This document shows positions 10,167 to 22,115 of a stretch of DNA of 64,000 nucleotides, in pieces. Within the stretch, counting starts at the first letter, position 1, and the number at the start of each line of letters is the position of its first letter. A model generated the notes under the pieces. It searched no databases, was not told where the DNA came from, and saw nothing but the letters and a program-made list of their open reading frames with translations. The position numbers were made by a program, and so were the translations under genes. Source of the stretch: Lotus japonicus (lineage: Eukaryota; Streptophyta; Magnoliopsida; Fabales; Fabaceae); assembly GCF_012489685.1 (NCBI RefSeq), contig NC_080042.1, positions 35,965,158-36,029,157 of the forward strand, read 5' to 3'.

Positions 10167-13100
10167 TGTGAGACCCAAGTTTTTAAGTTTGGAATAAACC
10201 GAATAAAATTCCTTTTTCACGATTAATTCGAGGTAACGTGGAGGAAAACCTGAACAAGTGTTTATTGAATGGGATAGATTTGTGAAGGAGAAAGTTCAGG
10301 AAAACGCTAAGGATTACAAAGTCGATAGAAGTTATAACACGATTAGTATTCGCTTAAACCTAGGTCAAGAACGCTAGTAAATAGCTAATTTACTCTTTAA
10401 GGTATGATGGAAACTAATTCCAAAAATCTTCAGAGAAATGTTAGAATTTCTCTTATTCGTCTATAAACGAGCGTTTCGATACGAAACTCTGGAATGTACG
10501 AACAACAAATTCCAATACTCGGAAGTTTGCCGAAACCGAAACCCTGATAGTTCAGAAACCCTCAAATCAACGGACGATGAAGACTTTTTCTATTCGGAGC
10601 TTCAAATAAAGATTTCATCCGGGCATGCCCACTCTAATCGACGTTCCGAATCTTTCTTCAGAAGGAAGTTTCTGCATCCGAGGTCAAAATCATAAAGTGC
10701 ATAAAGTACATTTTAAGCCGGTACACATTAAAAACAAGCCTCGAAAACCAAAAATCATACTGATATTTCTTTGAAGAATTAGAAGATTCAGCGGGAAGAT
10801 TATCGTGTCTAAAATACGTTGGAATCAGTAGGAAAAATCGGAATCGCGAAATTCTCATTTTTCCGCATTTTCCATTTCCTATATATAGTATGAAAAATGA
10901 AAAAAAAAACAAAAAAAAAATCACAAACCCACACACACGGCCGAGAGCTTCTTGGAGGAAAGGAGGAGAAAAGTGATTTTTCCAATTCTTGACCGATCGT
11001 CGTTCCGTTCGTTGCTACGCGTAGACCTCGAGGTACTGATGCTTTTCCCTACCACTGATCGTAAATCCTGTCGCTTTTCTCTATGTCTTTCTGTGCTCAA
11101 AGTTTTGAGCTTTTTGTAAAACTGTCCAAATAAGCTGATTTTAGTGTCTAAACTTATTGCCTACGTGCTCTAGAACATGAATATCCGGATGTTTTCTGTT
11201 GAATCTCACCGAATTGCCACCGAGTTTCAATTCTGCTCAAAAACCCATTTTTATGCTGAGGTTCCGCTTTTTGGATCAAAAACTCTCGACTGAGCTTAGC
11301 TTTAGTAGAATTAGTTGTTATAAATGTCGTTAGGATCGAACCCATCTAATTTGTTTTTCGAAATTCTGATTTTGAGTTTCCGAGCTAAAAATATTGACCA
11401 AAATACCCCTGCGACAGTTTTCGACCCGATAATTTTTCTGAGATTTTCCTGGCCTAGATATCGCCTAAGAATACCTAGGAATTGATTTAGATCGAAGAAA
11501 AAGTTCGAAAACCCTATTTTCCATAGTGGCCGAGACCTATTTGCTTGGGTACCGTGTCCAAAAATAATTTTTGGGTCTCTATGACATGAGCCATTGCGTA
11601 GCTCTTTCAATTGTCGAAATTTTGGCGCCGGTTTCGTGTCATTCCGAGTTCTGTAGCTCGAGTTATGCACGTTTTAGCGAATAAAGTGTTTTTGTACAAA
11701 ACTTGAATCGAGTCAAAACTCATCCATTCGGGGAAAGCCCTTCCATTCGTGCCTAAATGTTGTACTCTGAAGCTTCTTGAGCTTTGTCGAAGGTTAGTTA
11801 GGATTGTTTTTCGACTGTATCGACTTAATTTGATTGATTTTTGCTTTGTTTGCTCTAAGATTCGTTTGTGGAAACCTTGGGCTTGACTGAACAAGCTTGT
11901 GAGCGAGACCTACACCGCGAGACTGGAACAACTCGAGGTTAGAGCAACTTACTTACTAGCTATTATACTGTAGGCATCGATAAATTCGACTTGAATATTG
12001 CTTGATATTGAATATTGCTTGGATATTGTTTTCCGCTTCGAACTGCGAAATATTTTCTGGAGGCTTCGGCCGAGTGAACTTATATGAGGCGTGTGTCTCC
12101 GTTTTCTGAGAGGCTTCGGCCGTTTACTGGTTTCTGTCTTATGATTCCCGCACTTAATTATTATTATATTGCTTCTTATAGCTTGAGATATTGAATTGAT
12201 ATCAAACTGTGCGTATTGACGCGATTGCGGAGCGTGGGACATTTGAATTTATCCTTCGGGTTGAAATAATAACCCTAGGCAGGTCCTGACCTGAGGTCTG
12301 AGATCTAGCCCTCTTTGGAATACTTAGACTTTTCCCGGGGATTATATTTGGGGGATTTGGGAAACTTTGAATAGTTAGAATTTGGAACGTGAGAACTTAT
12401 GGAACTTGGATTTCGATAATAAACCTCATAACTTGATTAACTCAACTTGAAATGCTTTGATTAATTAACGAGACCATTAGGAAAATTTAAGAGTTGGAAA
12501 TGATTGTGAAAAACGGGAAATAGTCGAAAAGCCTTGAACTTGAGATGATTTGATGGTCGTCACGAGGATGAACCATAGTGACGATGGAAATGTCACTGAG
12601 TGCAATATGTACTCCGGCTTTTCACAGCCTAGTCGTAAGACGACTTTGATCTTCGGGTCCTTTTAAATTGAGACTTGTGGTTAAACTCGTACGTGTGAGG
12701 ACGATTCGATGTTTTGTTAACCATATTGCATTATGCATATGTTTGGGGTTTGGGACGGTCAGAAGACTGGGCCTTCACGAAGAACACCAAGAGTGTAACT
12801 TCGACTTTGCGGCGCGAATCCGTATGTTCAAACCCGACGGGTTGGGCCGATTCGGCAATAATTGTTGACACGCGCGGATCCGTATATTCAATCCGATGGA
12901 TTGGATCGATTCGGCGGTAGTCACTCAGGCTCGCGTGAATCCGTATGTTCAATCCGATGGATTGGATCGATTCAGCGATTGCCATTTTAACTCGCGTGAA
13001 TCCGTATGTTCAATCCGAGGGATTGGATCGATTCAGCGATAATCTTTCGACTCGCGTGAATCCGTATGTTCAATCCGAGGGATTGGATCGATTCAGCGAT

Positions 13101-14211
13101 AATCTCTCGACTCGCGCGGATCCGTATGTTCAATCCAATGGATTGGATCGATTCGGCGATAGTCTTTGGACACGCGCAGCGTCCGTATGTTCGACTCTTT
13201 TGAGTGAATCGACTTGGCGTTGTCACTTGTTGCGTGTGCAAGTCCGTATGTTCAACCCGATGGGTTGGATCGACTCGACATGCCTAATTGTTGGGATAAT
13301 CTTCTGAGTTGACATTGCATGCATACATGCACCCCTACTGATTTATTGAGCAATTGTTTATTGAACTGTTGAGATACAGATATCGAATTGTTTATTAGAG
13401 CCTTGATAACATGTTATGTATATACCTTAGGGTAGGCAATACATAAATTACATGTATATATACAACATATATATATATACCCCCTTATTCTTCACATGTT
13501 GTTTGTATTATCTATTTTATTCCGTGAGTTGACCCTAGCACCTTGGCTTTGTTTGTATGTTTGTGTTTGGGCGGTCGGCCTGCTGCCAGGCGTCCGTCAG
13601 TCGATTCGTGATGACTCGTCACTCGAGGAGGACCAGGAGCGTAATGATTATTACTGAAGCTTTCGACGAGGACCCGGACTGAATGCATGACCAGATGAGG
13701 GTCGATGATGGAAGTATAGGGTATGGGTGTTTAGAGCCTACTAAGGTTGGGTGTTAGTGTCATAGCTCTGAATTGTCATTTGTACTTTTGGGACAGGGTA
13801 GTTTCCGACAGATTGCTTTTCGGTGTGGTTCTCCGTTGATGGGAATCGCATGGAGTAGTCGGACGTAAGAAGTCTTTTTGGAAGCCGTTTTGGGCTGACT
13901 TACTTTTCGGAGGACTGTATTTATAAAACTTATGACTTTATTTATGAGTCGCACTTGTTTGCCGTTGGGCAACACTTTTAGTTACTTGATGTTACTTTCC
14001 GTCACTTGAGGACACTCGTGACGATGTTTTTAGTTGCAGCGAGGGCTGTGCTTGTATTGTATATCAATCGCTGTTAATCGCGATTAGGTTGAGTCTTTAT
14101 TTCGACAAGTCTTTTTATTTAAACAAAACGAAAAAAAATACCTGCTTTTCCGCTTTACTTTATTTTATTTTCGAGTTACTAAAGTGACGCCACCGAAATC
14201 GGGGTGTTACA
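10167..14211 (+). repeat. Right (3') LTR of the Tekay element
   Basis: Near-identical copy of 2869-6897. It carries the same TATA-like site (10879-10888) and the same eight-unit array. The small differences to the left LTR (for example a 4-base indel near 10315 and clustered changes near 10635) show some time since insertion, but little. No gene is called within it. Confidence 0.95.
12808..13277 (+). repeat. Tandem array of eight ~60-bp units in the right LTR
   Basis: Second copy of the array at 5490-5960. The fifth unit here has an intact AATCC/GGATT stem, while the left copy reads AATGC/GGATT, a single change after duplication. Confidence 0.9.
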
Positions 14212-14216
14212 GTTGT
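14212..14216. repeat. Target-site duplication GTTGT, right copy
   Basis: Exact partner of 2864-2868. Confidence 0.93.
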
Positions 14217-14560
14217 CCCTACGAAGTTTCAATTAACTGAGAAGAAGAGGACGTTGACAGAATACCGAGGGAAAAGAGGAAATTGAATAAAGACAACTTG
14301 CCCAGGGCGCCCAAGGTTAGACATGTGATCATTGACTCTGGCTTGGAATTTCCTGTTTAGGCGCCTCAAAAGCCTACTCAACTCACTCTCAAAATTTCCT
14401 CCGACAGATCCCCTCTCTTCAAATCTTTGGAAGTTCCGAGAAGGAGCAGGTCTCATCCAGCATCGTCTACGACTCTTTCTTTGCAACCCTCTCAAACTCC
14501 ACCAACTCCACAAGAATCTTGCTCAAGCAGAAATTAAAGGAGGTTCATAATAATATCGGA
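14217..14560 (+). pseudogene. Sirevirus envelope-like remnant, part after the Tekay insertion
   Basis: Continues the remnant of 1778-2863. A frame near 14450-14560 reads SSIVYDSFFATLSNSTNS and KLKEVHNNIG, a Ser/Asn-rich stretch that would suit the C-terminal part of such a protein, but frames shift and stop repeatedly. The assignment rests mostly on continuity across the GTTGT site, and less on motif similarity. Confidence 0.5.
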
Positions 14561-14564
14561 AAAA

Positions 14565-16203
14565 GTAGCACAAGAAAGGGGGTTTGAATTGTGTTCACTT
14601 AAAACTTGAGTTTTTAAATGATTATAAGTTTAGAAATATTTTTCGCAATCGTTTGATGCAGCGGATATAAAAGAAGATAAGTGAAAGACAATAAGCACAC
14701 AACGATATATCCTGGTTCACCCGCAAACGATGAGGCTACGTCCAATCCTTGGCGGCACCAAGATTTCCACTAACAAGTATAAAGGACTCCTTCTACAACA
14801 AGTATTCGACATGATTTCTCCCACAACAAGTATTAGATAGGACTTCTGCCACAAGTATTCTACAGGACTTCTCCTACAGGTATTAGATAGGACTTCTCCC
14901 ACAACTAGTATTATACAAGATTTTTCCTATGATCTTTTGCAAGATCGTTTGGCTCTACAAGGTTCTTTTCTCACAAGAGGTATGTAAACTTTTACAGGGC
15001 AATGAACTACAAAGTGTTTGGATAATATTTGACTCTTGATAATACTGTGTGTTATAAATCTAGGGAGAGTTGGATAGAGGATTTGACTTTTCTCTCAGAC
15101 GATAAGGATTTGACTCTTTAGCTTGTTGAAGAAATTGTTCAGATAAAAATATCTAACTTATTTTCTTGATTCTGAACATCTTCAAGTCCTCCTTTAATAT
15201 TTCAAGGGCTTCATGGAAATGTTGAGAGTTGTTGGAGCGTGTAGAGCAACTTGAGCACTAGTCGTTGGATCAAGCAGTCTTCTCGTCAGGTGCATTTAAT
15301 GCCTTGTACTTTGACAGAGACTTGTTGCTATAATGTGCATCTTTGTGAGAGGTTGATAGCATTTTGAGCCTTTTTCCAGTCCTTGCGTGCGAGGAAGAAG
15401 TAACTGATTTTGACAACGTTGTACTTGTTTCCTTGAACAAAGTACTTTGAGAGATATCATGTGATTTACTACACTTGTTTTCTCTTCTTGAATGTCCGAG
15501 GATTCAAATTGGATGTGCCACTCATTCTCTAGACATTGCTCTTCTTCCATCAGGACTTGAGACAGACGATGATGATCTTCATTAACTGCAGTCTTCTTAG
15601 ACAATCCATTGGCTTTGACTTTTCTTCCACAACTTGTTCTGATACTTTATCTCTTCTCATCTTCTTGATCTTCTTCTTTATTCTTAATCAGACAATTTAG
15701 CAGAATAAACTTCCTTTTGGTTAGGTAGTCCGTCTTGAAGCTTTGAACTTTTTCTTTCTGCGCTTGGTCACATGATTCCATAGATTCGCCTTTTCTTCAT
15801 TCAGATAGTATGCCATGTTGCTTTGACATTTCTTTTACGTTGACTGGATTGATCTTCGAGTAGCCTTGTACTTTGTCATCAGACGATGAGGATGTGATTC
15901 ATGAAAAATATTTGTTGAAAAAAGAAAATCACTTTGAATGTTTGAGTATTTCATTTAAGCTCTCTGAAATTTGTTATCATTCAAAACATGATAGCCGATG
16001 TATGCAGTGTTTGAACTTAAGACAACGTTCTCTGAAAACCATTCGTTTATGCCTCAGTACGCCAAGAGACGAATAATTGGAGCATGATGATGATATTGTT
16101 CTGCCAGATCTTGTCCTTGCTCTCAGAGTCTCTAAGAAGATAAGGTCTATGAACTCAAGATCTCCATTGCTCAATTCACTATCTACACAACTGACGAAAG
16201 CAC
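14565..16203 (-). mobile_element. Reverse-oriented Sirevirus-type LTR and flank, boundaries uncertain
   Basis: The left end CACAAGAAAGGGGGTTTGAATT is the reverse complement of the LTR end near 20250-20275 of the Sirevirus at 18825-26096. Further inside, the CCTGGTTCACCC block (14709-14720), the tRNA-free GGACGTAGCC-like block and the 22-base AAGTCCT/ATACTTG repeats (about 14780-14930) correspond in reverse to 19905-20100. So this is an LTR of a related copy on the minus strand. Similarity fades to the right; whether 15850-16203 is still LTR or older sequence is unclear. Neither primer-binding site nor partner LTR is visible, so it may be a solo LTR. Short ORFs within it are not genes. Confidence 0.65.
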
Positions 16204-16253
16204 TGTCGTGATGCGTGTCAAAGTATTTTTGCTTTTAAGTGCAGTGCAAGGTG

Positions 16254-16258
16254 ATGAA
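16254..16258. repeat. Target-site duplication ATGAA of element D, left copy
   Basis: ATGAA precedes TGTAACACCC at 16259 and recurs at 53203-53207 after the TGTTACA end of the right LTR, 37 kb away. This links the two LTRs as one insertion. Confidence 0.88.
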
Positions 16259-16766
16259 TGTAACACCCTCTAAACCCCGCATAAATATTATAGTTTAAAT
16301 CAGAGTAAAACGCATAACACAGAGGGTGTCACACTTATTCGCAAAAACCATAAATCAAAACACCTGTCATGCTCATAAATTAGATATAAATTTTCAACTT
16401 TGATGTCTCAACATCATATGCATAGCACAACGGATTTATTTCAACTCCCAAAATAAAACATAATCCAAAAATAAATAAAGAGAGCTTATAAAATAACTCT
16501 TAACATCAAGGTACAAAACAAAACGTTTCCCCGTGTTACATAACCGATCATGACTCCCCTAACTAAACCATAAATGAAAGACTAGCTCCTCCAACTAACC
16601 CTCGCGAGAAGCTCTACTATCCTCGGTACCTGAGCGATGTCGCATAGAACATCATTCCAACAGAAGGGTGAGAACTCATATCATATGGATAAGCATAATA
16701 ATAAATAATGTAAAAGCTTATCTATGTTCCACATAAATTCTTCACACATCACTAACAAATAATAAA

Positions 16767-16779
16767 TTATGTAATTTAA
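16767..16779. repeat. LINE target-site duplication, left copy
   Basis: TTATGTAATTTAA occurs here and again at 28721-28733 directly after a run of ten A. The uninterrupted D LTR has the same site once (near 51767). A 13-bp variable-length duplication is typical for LINE integration. Confidence 0.9.
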
Positions 16780-17124
16780 AAGTATGAAACATACATGAGG
16801 GATGAGAGAGAGAGGGACTAGAGAGAGAAGTAACGTTTGGAAGCCCCGATCATGGTGGCAATGGCAGCGACTGGGGCATACCTCGACAGGTCATACACGC
16901 AACGTACAGTATGGGAGGCAGAGGTTCCCAATAAGGTTCCAGCGACCAACATGGCCAGGGCATCAGAGGAAGGAGGTTGAATGCTCTCCACGTGAATGGT
17001 GGTCACAGCCAGGCTACATTCGCCGTGATCAACGAAGCCAACAACGCTCACCTGAGGTCCTGGAACAGGAAAAAATAAACGTCAGCAGACATCTCAAGAT
17101 CAACAGAATTTGAAATCAAAGGGG
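16780..17124 (+). other. LINE 5' leader
   Basis: Contains a G/A-rich start and an open stretch of 103 codons (16802-17113) in another frame, rich in Arg, Trp and Gln. I regard it as leader sequence or a shifted N-terminal part of ORF1; I recognise no domain in it. Confidence 0.4.
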
Positions 17125-18819
17125 ATGTCATTTCCGGTTTATGTTGGTGGCTTGAACGATAGGATCACCTTGTTAAAACTGAAATCAATTTTTGGAAAGG
17201 CAGGGAGAGTGAGAGATGTCTTTCTGCAATTCAAGAAAAAAATTCAGCAGCGTTTCCGTTACGGATTCGTTCGATTTCAGAATGATGGTGAGGCATGGCA
17301 GGCCATTCGAATGTTCAATGGGGTGAGGCTGGAGGGAAATTATCTTGTTGTGAAACAGGCACGCATTAAACAAGCCACCACAAAGGAGAAAAAGGGAACA
17401 GCAGAGAGAAAATCTATGCAAGCTCTGGTACATGGAAAAATATGGAGTCCAAAGATTCAGCATATTCCAACATGTCCTGACAAAAAAGAGATGCCAACAA
17501 AGGAAGAGCCTCCTGGCCATATATATGAGGATGCACGGCAGCCAGAAGTAGAACATTTGAGCTTCTCAGCCACTGAGTTGGATAGTCTGTGGTACCAACG
17601 ATGTGCTCGGGCTCGTACTCTTGAAGCTAAGCCAGTTGATGTTATACAGGATGAGCTTGCCCGGATCGGTATGTATAATTTTCGTTTCATCCCATTTGGG
17701 GAAGATGAGGTTCTGTTGGAGTTTGAGAGCAAAGAAGAGATGGAGGATACTTTAGCAGAATGTAGTTTTTTCCTGGAGCATAAGTTAACGAAGTTGACTC
17801 CATGTACATCGCTTACCTTTGGGGTTGAACAATTGGTGTGGATTCATCTATGGCAGGTTCCAATAGGTCTATGGTCGGACACTTTCTTTACAGCCGTTGG
17901 AAATAGAATTGGGAGATTCGTGAACCTGGATGTTGCAACCAAACACCGTCATCGGGCAGATTTTGCTCGCATACTTGTCCGTATGCATCGGCCGCTTCTC
18001 CAGTGTTTTACTATGTCAGTGGCTATGGAGGGGACAACCTGTGTGATCTTAGTAGAGAAAGATGAGTCCGCCTATGACTATGGCAAGGTAGAAACTATGC
18101 CATCAACGTCGGTGAAGATATATAACTCTGAAGATGCTACTGACTTGGGGGAGGATTCAGAAAATAACGACAACATCATTGTTGAGGATGAAGGTGAACC
18201 AGAAGATATTTTTGACAAAGGCTATGATGTTGCTGGTGAGGCAGGATCAGGAGAAGAGGATGAAGTATTCCGGAATGAAAAATTAGAAGGGCTTCAAACC
18301 ATGGTGTAGGTGGCGGATTCTCAGACGGCAACTGACTCAATTGACGTTCCAGGGGCTGACTTTCGTGATACAAGGCCTGAGCAACACCTTGGACAGGTCG
18401 AACATGACTCACCGGCGGCAGTGAAAAGTCATGAACGGCTGGAAGCAAACCAGGTGGGTGTCCAGAATTTTTTTTCAAATTCTGCAACCATCAATGGTGC
18501 CATCAACGCAGGAGAGGATTTCATGGAACAGTTACACGTTTTGGAGGAAACGGGTTATACGGTGGAGGAAATTGAGGCTTGGAAGGGAAATATAAAAGCT
18601 GGAGATATAAAGATAATTCAAAATCATATATTCCCTTTTAATTTTAAATATCCTGATTTTATTTCAAATAATCAGTTTTCTGTTACAGGATATTCTTTTA
18701 ACACTCAGGATATGACTCTAAAATATAGATGGCCACTCTACTCAACTTACTGGGACCCGTTTCAAGTTCAACAATTGATAAGGCAGTGTTTTCCTCCGGA
18801 TTTGCATAAAAAAAAATGA
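17125..18819 (+). pseudogene. LINE ORF1, RRM-type RNA-binding protein, one internal stop
   Basis: ORF1 proteins of LINEs bind the element RNA to form the transposition particle. ATG 17125 opens MSFPVYVGGL, an RNP2-like strand; RNP1 follows as RYGFVRF at about 40 residues, together forming one N-terminal RRM (residues 3-75). A conserved domain of plant LINE ORF1s follows around residues 135-320 (EFESKEEMEDTL, WIHLWQVPIGLW). The tail is acidic (EDATDLGEDSEN). A TAG at 18307-18309 ends the frame; the same frame continues open to 18819 with a different, AT-rich composition near its end (about 18590-18819), which may no longer be ORF1. The 5' ATG choice is supported by a stop just upstream at 17053-17055. 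Confidence 0.8.
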
Positions 18820-19557
18820 CTTTTTGATGCCTGCAGCTTATTTGCAACCATCCACCACTTTCGCGTTCCACGCTCAAGACGCTACACCCAATGGAAATTA
18901 CGTCCGGACTTCGCTGTTAAGTTCAAACGTGTTACAACGTGTTTCAATCTTATTTTGATCCTAACAATTTTTATAAATACTTTTCTCTAGTAAAATCTAA
19001 TTCCAGATGTTAATGACATTTTTCAGGAAATATATATTATAAGGTCGCATGCTTCAACGAATATGTCTAAGCCTTATAAGGAAAAAGAAGTTTACGCAAG
19101 ATATGACCGCATCGTCCAGTAAACAAGGAAGACACTTGTTCTGTATCGTTTCATGCCACGTCATACCTCAGAATTTCAGAAGATGCCTTTGAGCGGGAAA
19201 GTCAAAATTGTATCTCAACTATTTGCCCCATGCTTTAGTCAGAAGGAAACTAATCTGGTCACGTGCAAACTGATTTACTTTTGAAGAGAGAAGTCTCGAT
19301 GACCAATGAAGAGGAAAAAGGACAACACGTCAACATCACTTTTCCAAAATGTCTCTCTTCTGCAAAGTAGCCCAAAGCTATCACCACCTACTAGCTGACA
19401 AAGTACACCTTTTTGGCTAAAGGATAGTTTTGAACAGCAGCATGCATTTAATGAAGCTACCAACCGGAGATTTGAATCAATGGTTAGATGACACTCACAA
19501 CGGCTACAAACAACGGCCAGATTTTGTGTCTCAACGGCTACACAACTAGCAAGATCA

Positions 19558-19566
19558 TATATAAAG
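19558..19566 (+). promoter_or_regulatory. TATA box of the Sirevirus LTR
   Basis: TATATAAAG sits about 735 bases before the LTR end and is followed by an A/G-rich leader. This is the best promoter candidate in the LTR. Confidence 0.55.
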
Positions 19567-19907
19567 GACATATCTGAAGATTGAAGAAGATAAGAAGAGA
19601 AAAATTTATTGCAAGAAAAGAAAGAACTCAGAGCAGTTAATCAAAACATTCTTCAAAGCATTAAAAGCTCACAGCAGATTTCCTAAGAGTCAAATCCGAT
19701 CTCATACCTCTGCTAAATCAAGAGAGAATACCAAACCTTAAAAGAGTCAAACCTCTTCTCTTACTTCTCTCTTAGATTCTGAACTCCTGTGTGTTCCAAC
19801 GTCCTCTCATAACCCAAAACACTTGAGAGTTCCAGTGCCATAAATTGTCTACACCAACTCTTTTGAGAAGAGATTTCTTGTAGAGCCAAACAATCTTGTT
19901 GATTGTA

Positions 19908-20045
19908 GGAGGAGTCCTGTACAATACTTGGAGAAGTCCGTGATAATACTAGGAGGAGTCCTGTACAATACTTGGAGAAGTCCGTGATAATACTTGGAGA
20001 AGTCCTGTCTAATACTTGTATTGGAGAAGTCCTTGATACTTGCTA
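19908..20045 (+). repeat. 22-base tandem repeats in the Sirevirus LTR
   Basis: About six units of the type GGAGAAGTCCTGTACAATAC follow each other, alternating between a CTGTACAA and a CGTGATAA version. The reverse LTR at 14565-16203 has the same kind of array. Confidence 0.8.
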
Positions 20046-20294
20046 GTGAAAATCTTAGTGGTGGCCAAGTACTGGACGTAGCCCAATCGTTTAGGGTGAA
20101 CCAGTATAAATTCCTGTGTGCTGATCGTTCTGCTTCATTTACTTACTTCCGCTGCACTAAACAGTTTTTGAAAAGTCACCAGAACAATTTTCTTAAGAAC
20201 TTATCTTCTTTTCATAAACTAAAGTTTTGACAAGTAATTTTTAAGAACACAATTCAAACCCCCCCTTTCTTGTGTTACTTATTTACATATCAAT

Positions 20295-20306
20295 TGGCAT
20301 CAGAGC
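20295..20306 (+). other. Primer-binding site of the Sirevirus element
   Basis: TGGCATCAGAGC, two bases after the LTR end, resembles the initiator-Met site usual in copia elements (one base different from TGGTATCAGAGC). Confidence 0.85.
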
Positions 20307-20351
20307 TTAGGCTCTAGAACTAACATCTTAACATGTGTAGAGTAAAGATCC

Positions 20352-22115
20352 ATGGCAGAAGATCAAGCTATCGCTACGGGCTCATCCACCAACAAGCCTC
20401 CTTTCTTTGATGGAACCGAATATCCCTACTGGAAGACGCACATGCAACTTTTCATAGAATCCTCAAGCTACAAGTTGTGGGATATCATTGAAAATGGCAA
20501 CATCGTCTATAAAGATGACGCTGGTGAACCCATCAAGAAAGATCAGCTGACAGAAGCTCAACGCAAAGACTATCAACTCAATTCAAAGGCAAAACTATTT
20601 CTCTTATGTGCCTTAAGCAAAGCTCAGTTGGACAAAGTTGATGGACTCGCAACTGCCAAAGAAGTATGGGAAGCTCTAGGGCTTGCCTATGAAGGTACAG
20701 CAAATGTACGTCAAGACAAAGTAAGTTTACTAGTGGCTGAATATGAAACCTTCAAAATGAAGGAAAATGAAACCATTGATGAAATGTTCGCAAGATTTCA
20801 AACCATTATCAATGGTCTTCGAAATCTCGATCGCACATACGCACACATTGATCAAATCACAAAAATACTGAGGTGCCTTCCTAAAAGATGGAGACCCAAA
20901 GTTACTGCTATCCAAGAAGCAAGAGATCTTAGCACACTAAAACTTGAAGATCTCCTGGGATCTCTGAAGGTTCATGAGATTGAACTTTCTCAAGATGAAA
21001 GCCTAAAGAAGCAGAAAAGCATCGCCTTCAAAGCTAACATCTCCAAAAACAGTCAGACGAAAGAAATGTCTGATGAAGAAGATTCCTCAGAAGAACTGTC
21101 CGATGATGAGCAAGCACTGTTCAACAGAAAGTTCAAAAAGATGTGGATCAAACAACAAAGAGGAAAAGGCCTGAAGAAGGACAACAAAAGAGAATCAAGT
21201 CAGAAAAAGAAATCCTTTCCACACAAAGGTGAAAGCACCTCAACTGCAGACAAAAGCAACATTACATGTTTCGAATGCAAAAAGCCAGGTCACATCAAAC
21301 CAGACTGTCCTAGACTAGCTAAAAAGCCTGTCAGGAAACCATTCTACAAGAAGAAGAAAGCTCTAGTAACTGGCTGGGATGATTCTGAAAACAACTCTGA
21401 AGATGACGAGGAAGAAGAAGATGAAGAATCTCTATTCGCTCTCATGGCTTCAGTAGATGGATCAGATGATGATGAAGATGATGAGGTAAGATCTGAAAAC
21501 CTTGAAGAAGAGTTTAATGAACTGCTTGAACATTCTTACACTTTATCTGAAAAATACAAGAACCTGAAGAAACAGTTTTCCAAGTTGCAAAAAGAACATG
21601 AGAAAGTTTTAAAAGAAAAAGATTCCATTATTCATGAAAATGAGTTTTTAAAGAAACAAGACTCCACAATGGAAGTATCTGTTTTAAAGAAAAGAATCAA
21701 AGTTTTGATTGATGATTTATCTACTTTCACAATAGGGCATGACAACTTAGTTAAACTATGTGGAAATAGTAGAGACTTATATGATAAAAGTGGTCTGGGT
21801 TTTGACAGCAGTGAACCGTCTAATGAAACTATGTCTGATATATCGTTTACTTCTTCTATTGATAGTGAATCTAAATTTGTTGTGAACTGTTCAATAGAAA
21901 GGGAAGGAAAGAAAATCTTCTATGAGAAGAAGATTCCTCCCAAGCGTGCAACTAACGCTATAGGACCCAAGAAAATCTGGGTAGCTAAGAAATCAATAAT
22001 TCCTGTTGCAGATTTACTTAACAGAACGAAGGAAACGCCAACAATGGTACCTGGACAGTGGATGCTCGCGTCATATGACGGGAGAAAAGTCTATGTTCCC
22101 CAAGATTCAAGTTAG
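20352..22115 (+). CDS. gag: Sirevirus Gag polyprotein
   Basis: Capsid/nucleocapsid protein. The ATG at 20352 (MAEDQA) lies 46 bases after the primer site. The copia gag domain starts with FFDGTEYPYWKTHM (residues 18-32) and continues to about residue 215 (WRPKVTAIQEARDLSTLKLEDL). A single CCHC knuckle is at 306-319 (CFECKKPGHIKPDC), after a Lys-rich region. Then come an acidic patch (NSEDDEEEEDEESL) and a predicted coiled coil around residues 390-460 (ELLEHSYTLSEKYKNLKK onward). Such a long C-terminal region is a known Sirevirus trait. The frame runs to 22115 only because of a shift near 22030-22100; the true path continues in the frame of the protease. Up to that point there is no stop. Confidence 0.9.
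   Translation: MAEDQAIATGSSTNKPPFFDGTEYPYWKTHMQLFIESSSYKLWDIIENGNIVYKDDAGEPIKKDQLTEAQRKDYQLNSKAKLFLLCALSKAQLDKVDGLATAKEVWEALGLAYEGTANVRQDKVSLLVAEYETFKMKENETIDEMFARFQTIINGLRNLDRTYAHIDQITKILRCLPKRWRPKVTAIQEARDLSTLKLEDLLGSLKVHEIELSQDESLKKQKSIAFKANISKNSQTKEMSDEEDSSEELSDDEQALFNRKFKKMWIKQQRGKGLKKDNKRESSQKKKSFPHKGESTSTADKSNITCFECKKPGHIKPDCPRLAKKPVRKPFYKKKKALVTGWDDSENNSEDDEEEEDEESLFALMASVDGSDDDEDDEVRSENLEEEFNELLEHSYTLSEKYKNLKKQFSKLQKEHEKVLKEKDSIIHENEFLKKQDSTMEVSVLKKRIKVLIDDLSTFTIGHDNLVKLCGNSRDLYDKSGLGFDSSEPSNETMSDISFTSSIDSESKFVVNCSIEREGKKIFYEKKIPPKRATNAIGPKKIWVAKKSIIPVADLLNRTKETPTMVPGQWMLASYDGRKVYVPQDSS

Larger units (their letters stand above)
2869..14211 (+). mobile_element. Complete Tekay-type (chromovirus) Ty3/gypsy element, 11.3 kb, non-autonomous
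   Basis: Boundaries are fixed by TGTGAG...TGTTACA LTR ends and the GTTGT duplication on both sides. Order is left LTR, iMet-type primer-binding site, gag, decayed pol, polypurine tract, right LTR, all on the plus strand. Very long LTRs (4.03 and 4.05 kb), two CCHC knuckles and a chromodomain-like end of pol place it in the Tekay/Del group. Pol between 8259 and 10150 is full of stops and too short for protease, RT, RNase H and integrase. Since the LTRs are almost the same by eye, this copy must have been mobilised with enzymes from elsewhere. It interrupts the Sirevirus remnant. Confidence 0.95.
18825..20292 (+). repeat. 5' LTR of the Sirevirus element (start approximate)
   Basis: The right end ATATCA at 20292 is set by the primer-binding site that follows after two bases. 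The start is chosen at TGATGCCTGC because it follows the end of the LINE frame and begins with TG; without a 3' LTR this cannot be confirmed. It holds a TATA box, a 22-base repeat array and the poly-C CCCCCCCTTTCTTGTG block typical for these LTRs. ORFs inside are not genes. Confidence 0.65.

Noticed and set aside
14565..16203. Right half of one Sirevirus copy continuing the envelope-like remnant
   Set aside because: The LTR is in the opposite orientation to the remnant, so it cannot be that element's own 3' LTR without an inversion, for which I see no evidence.
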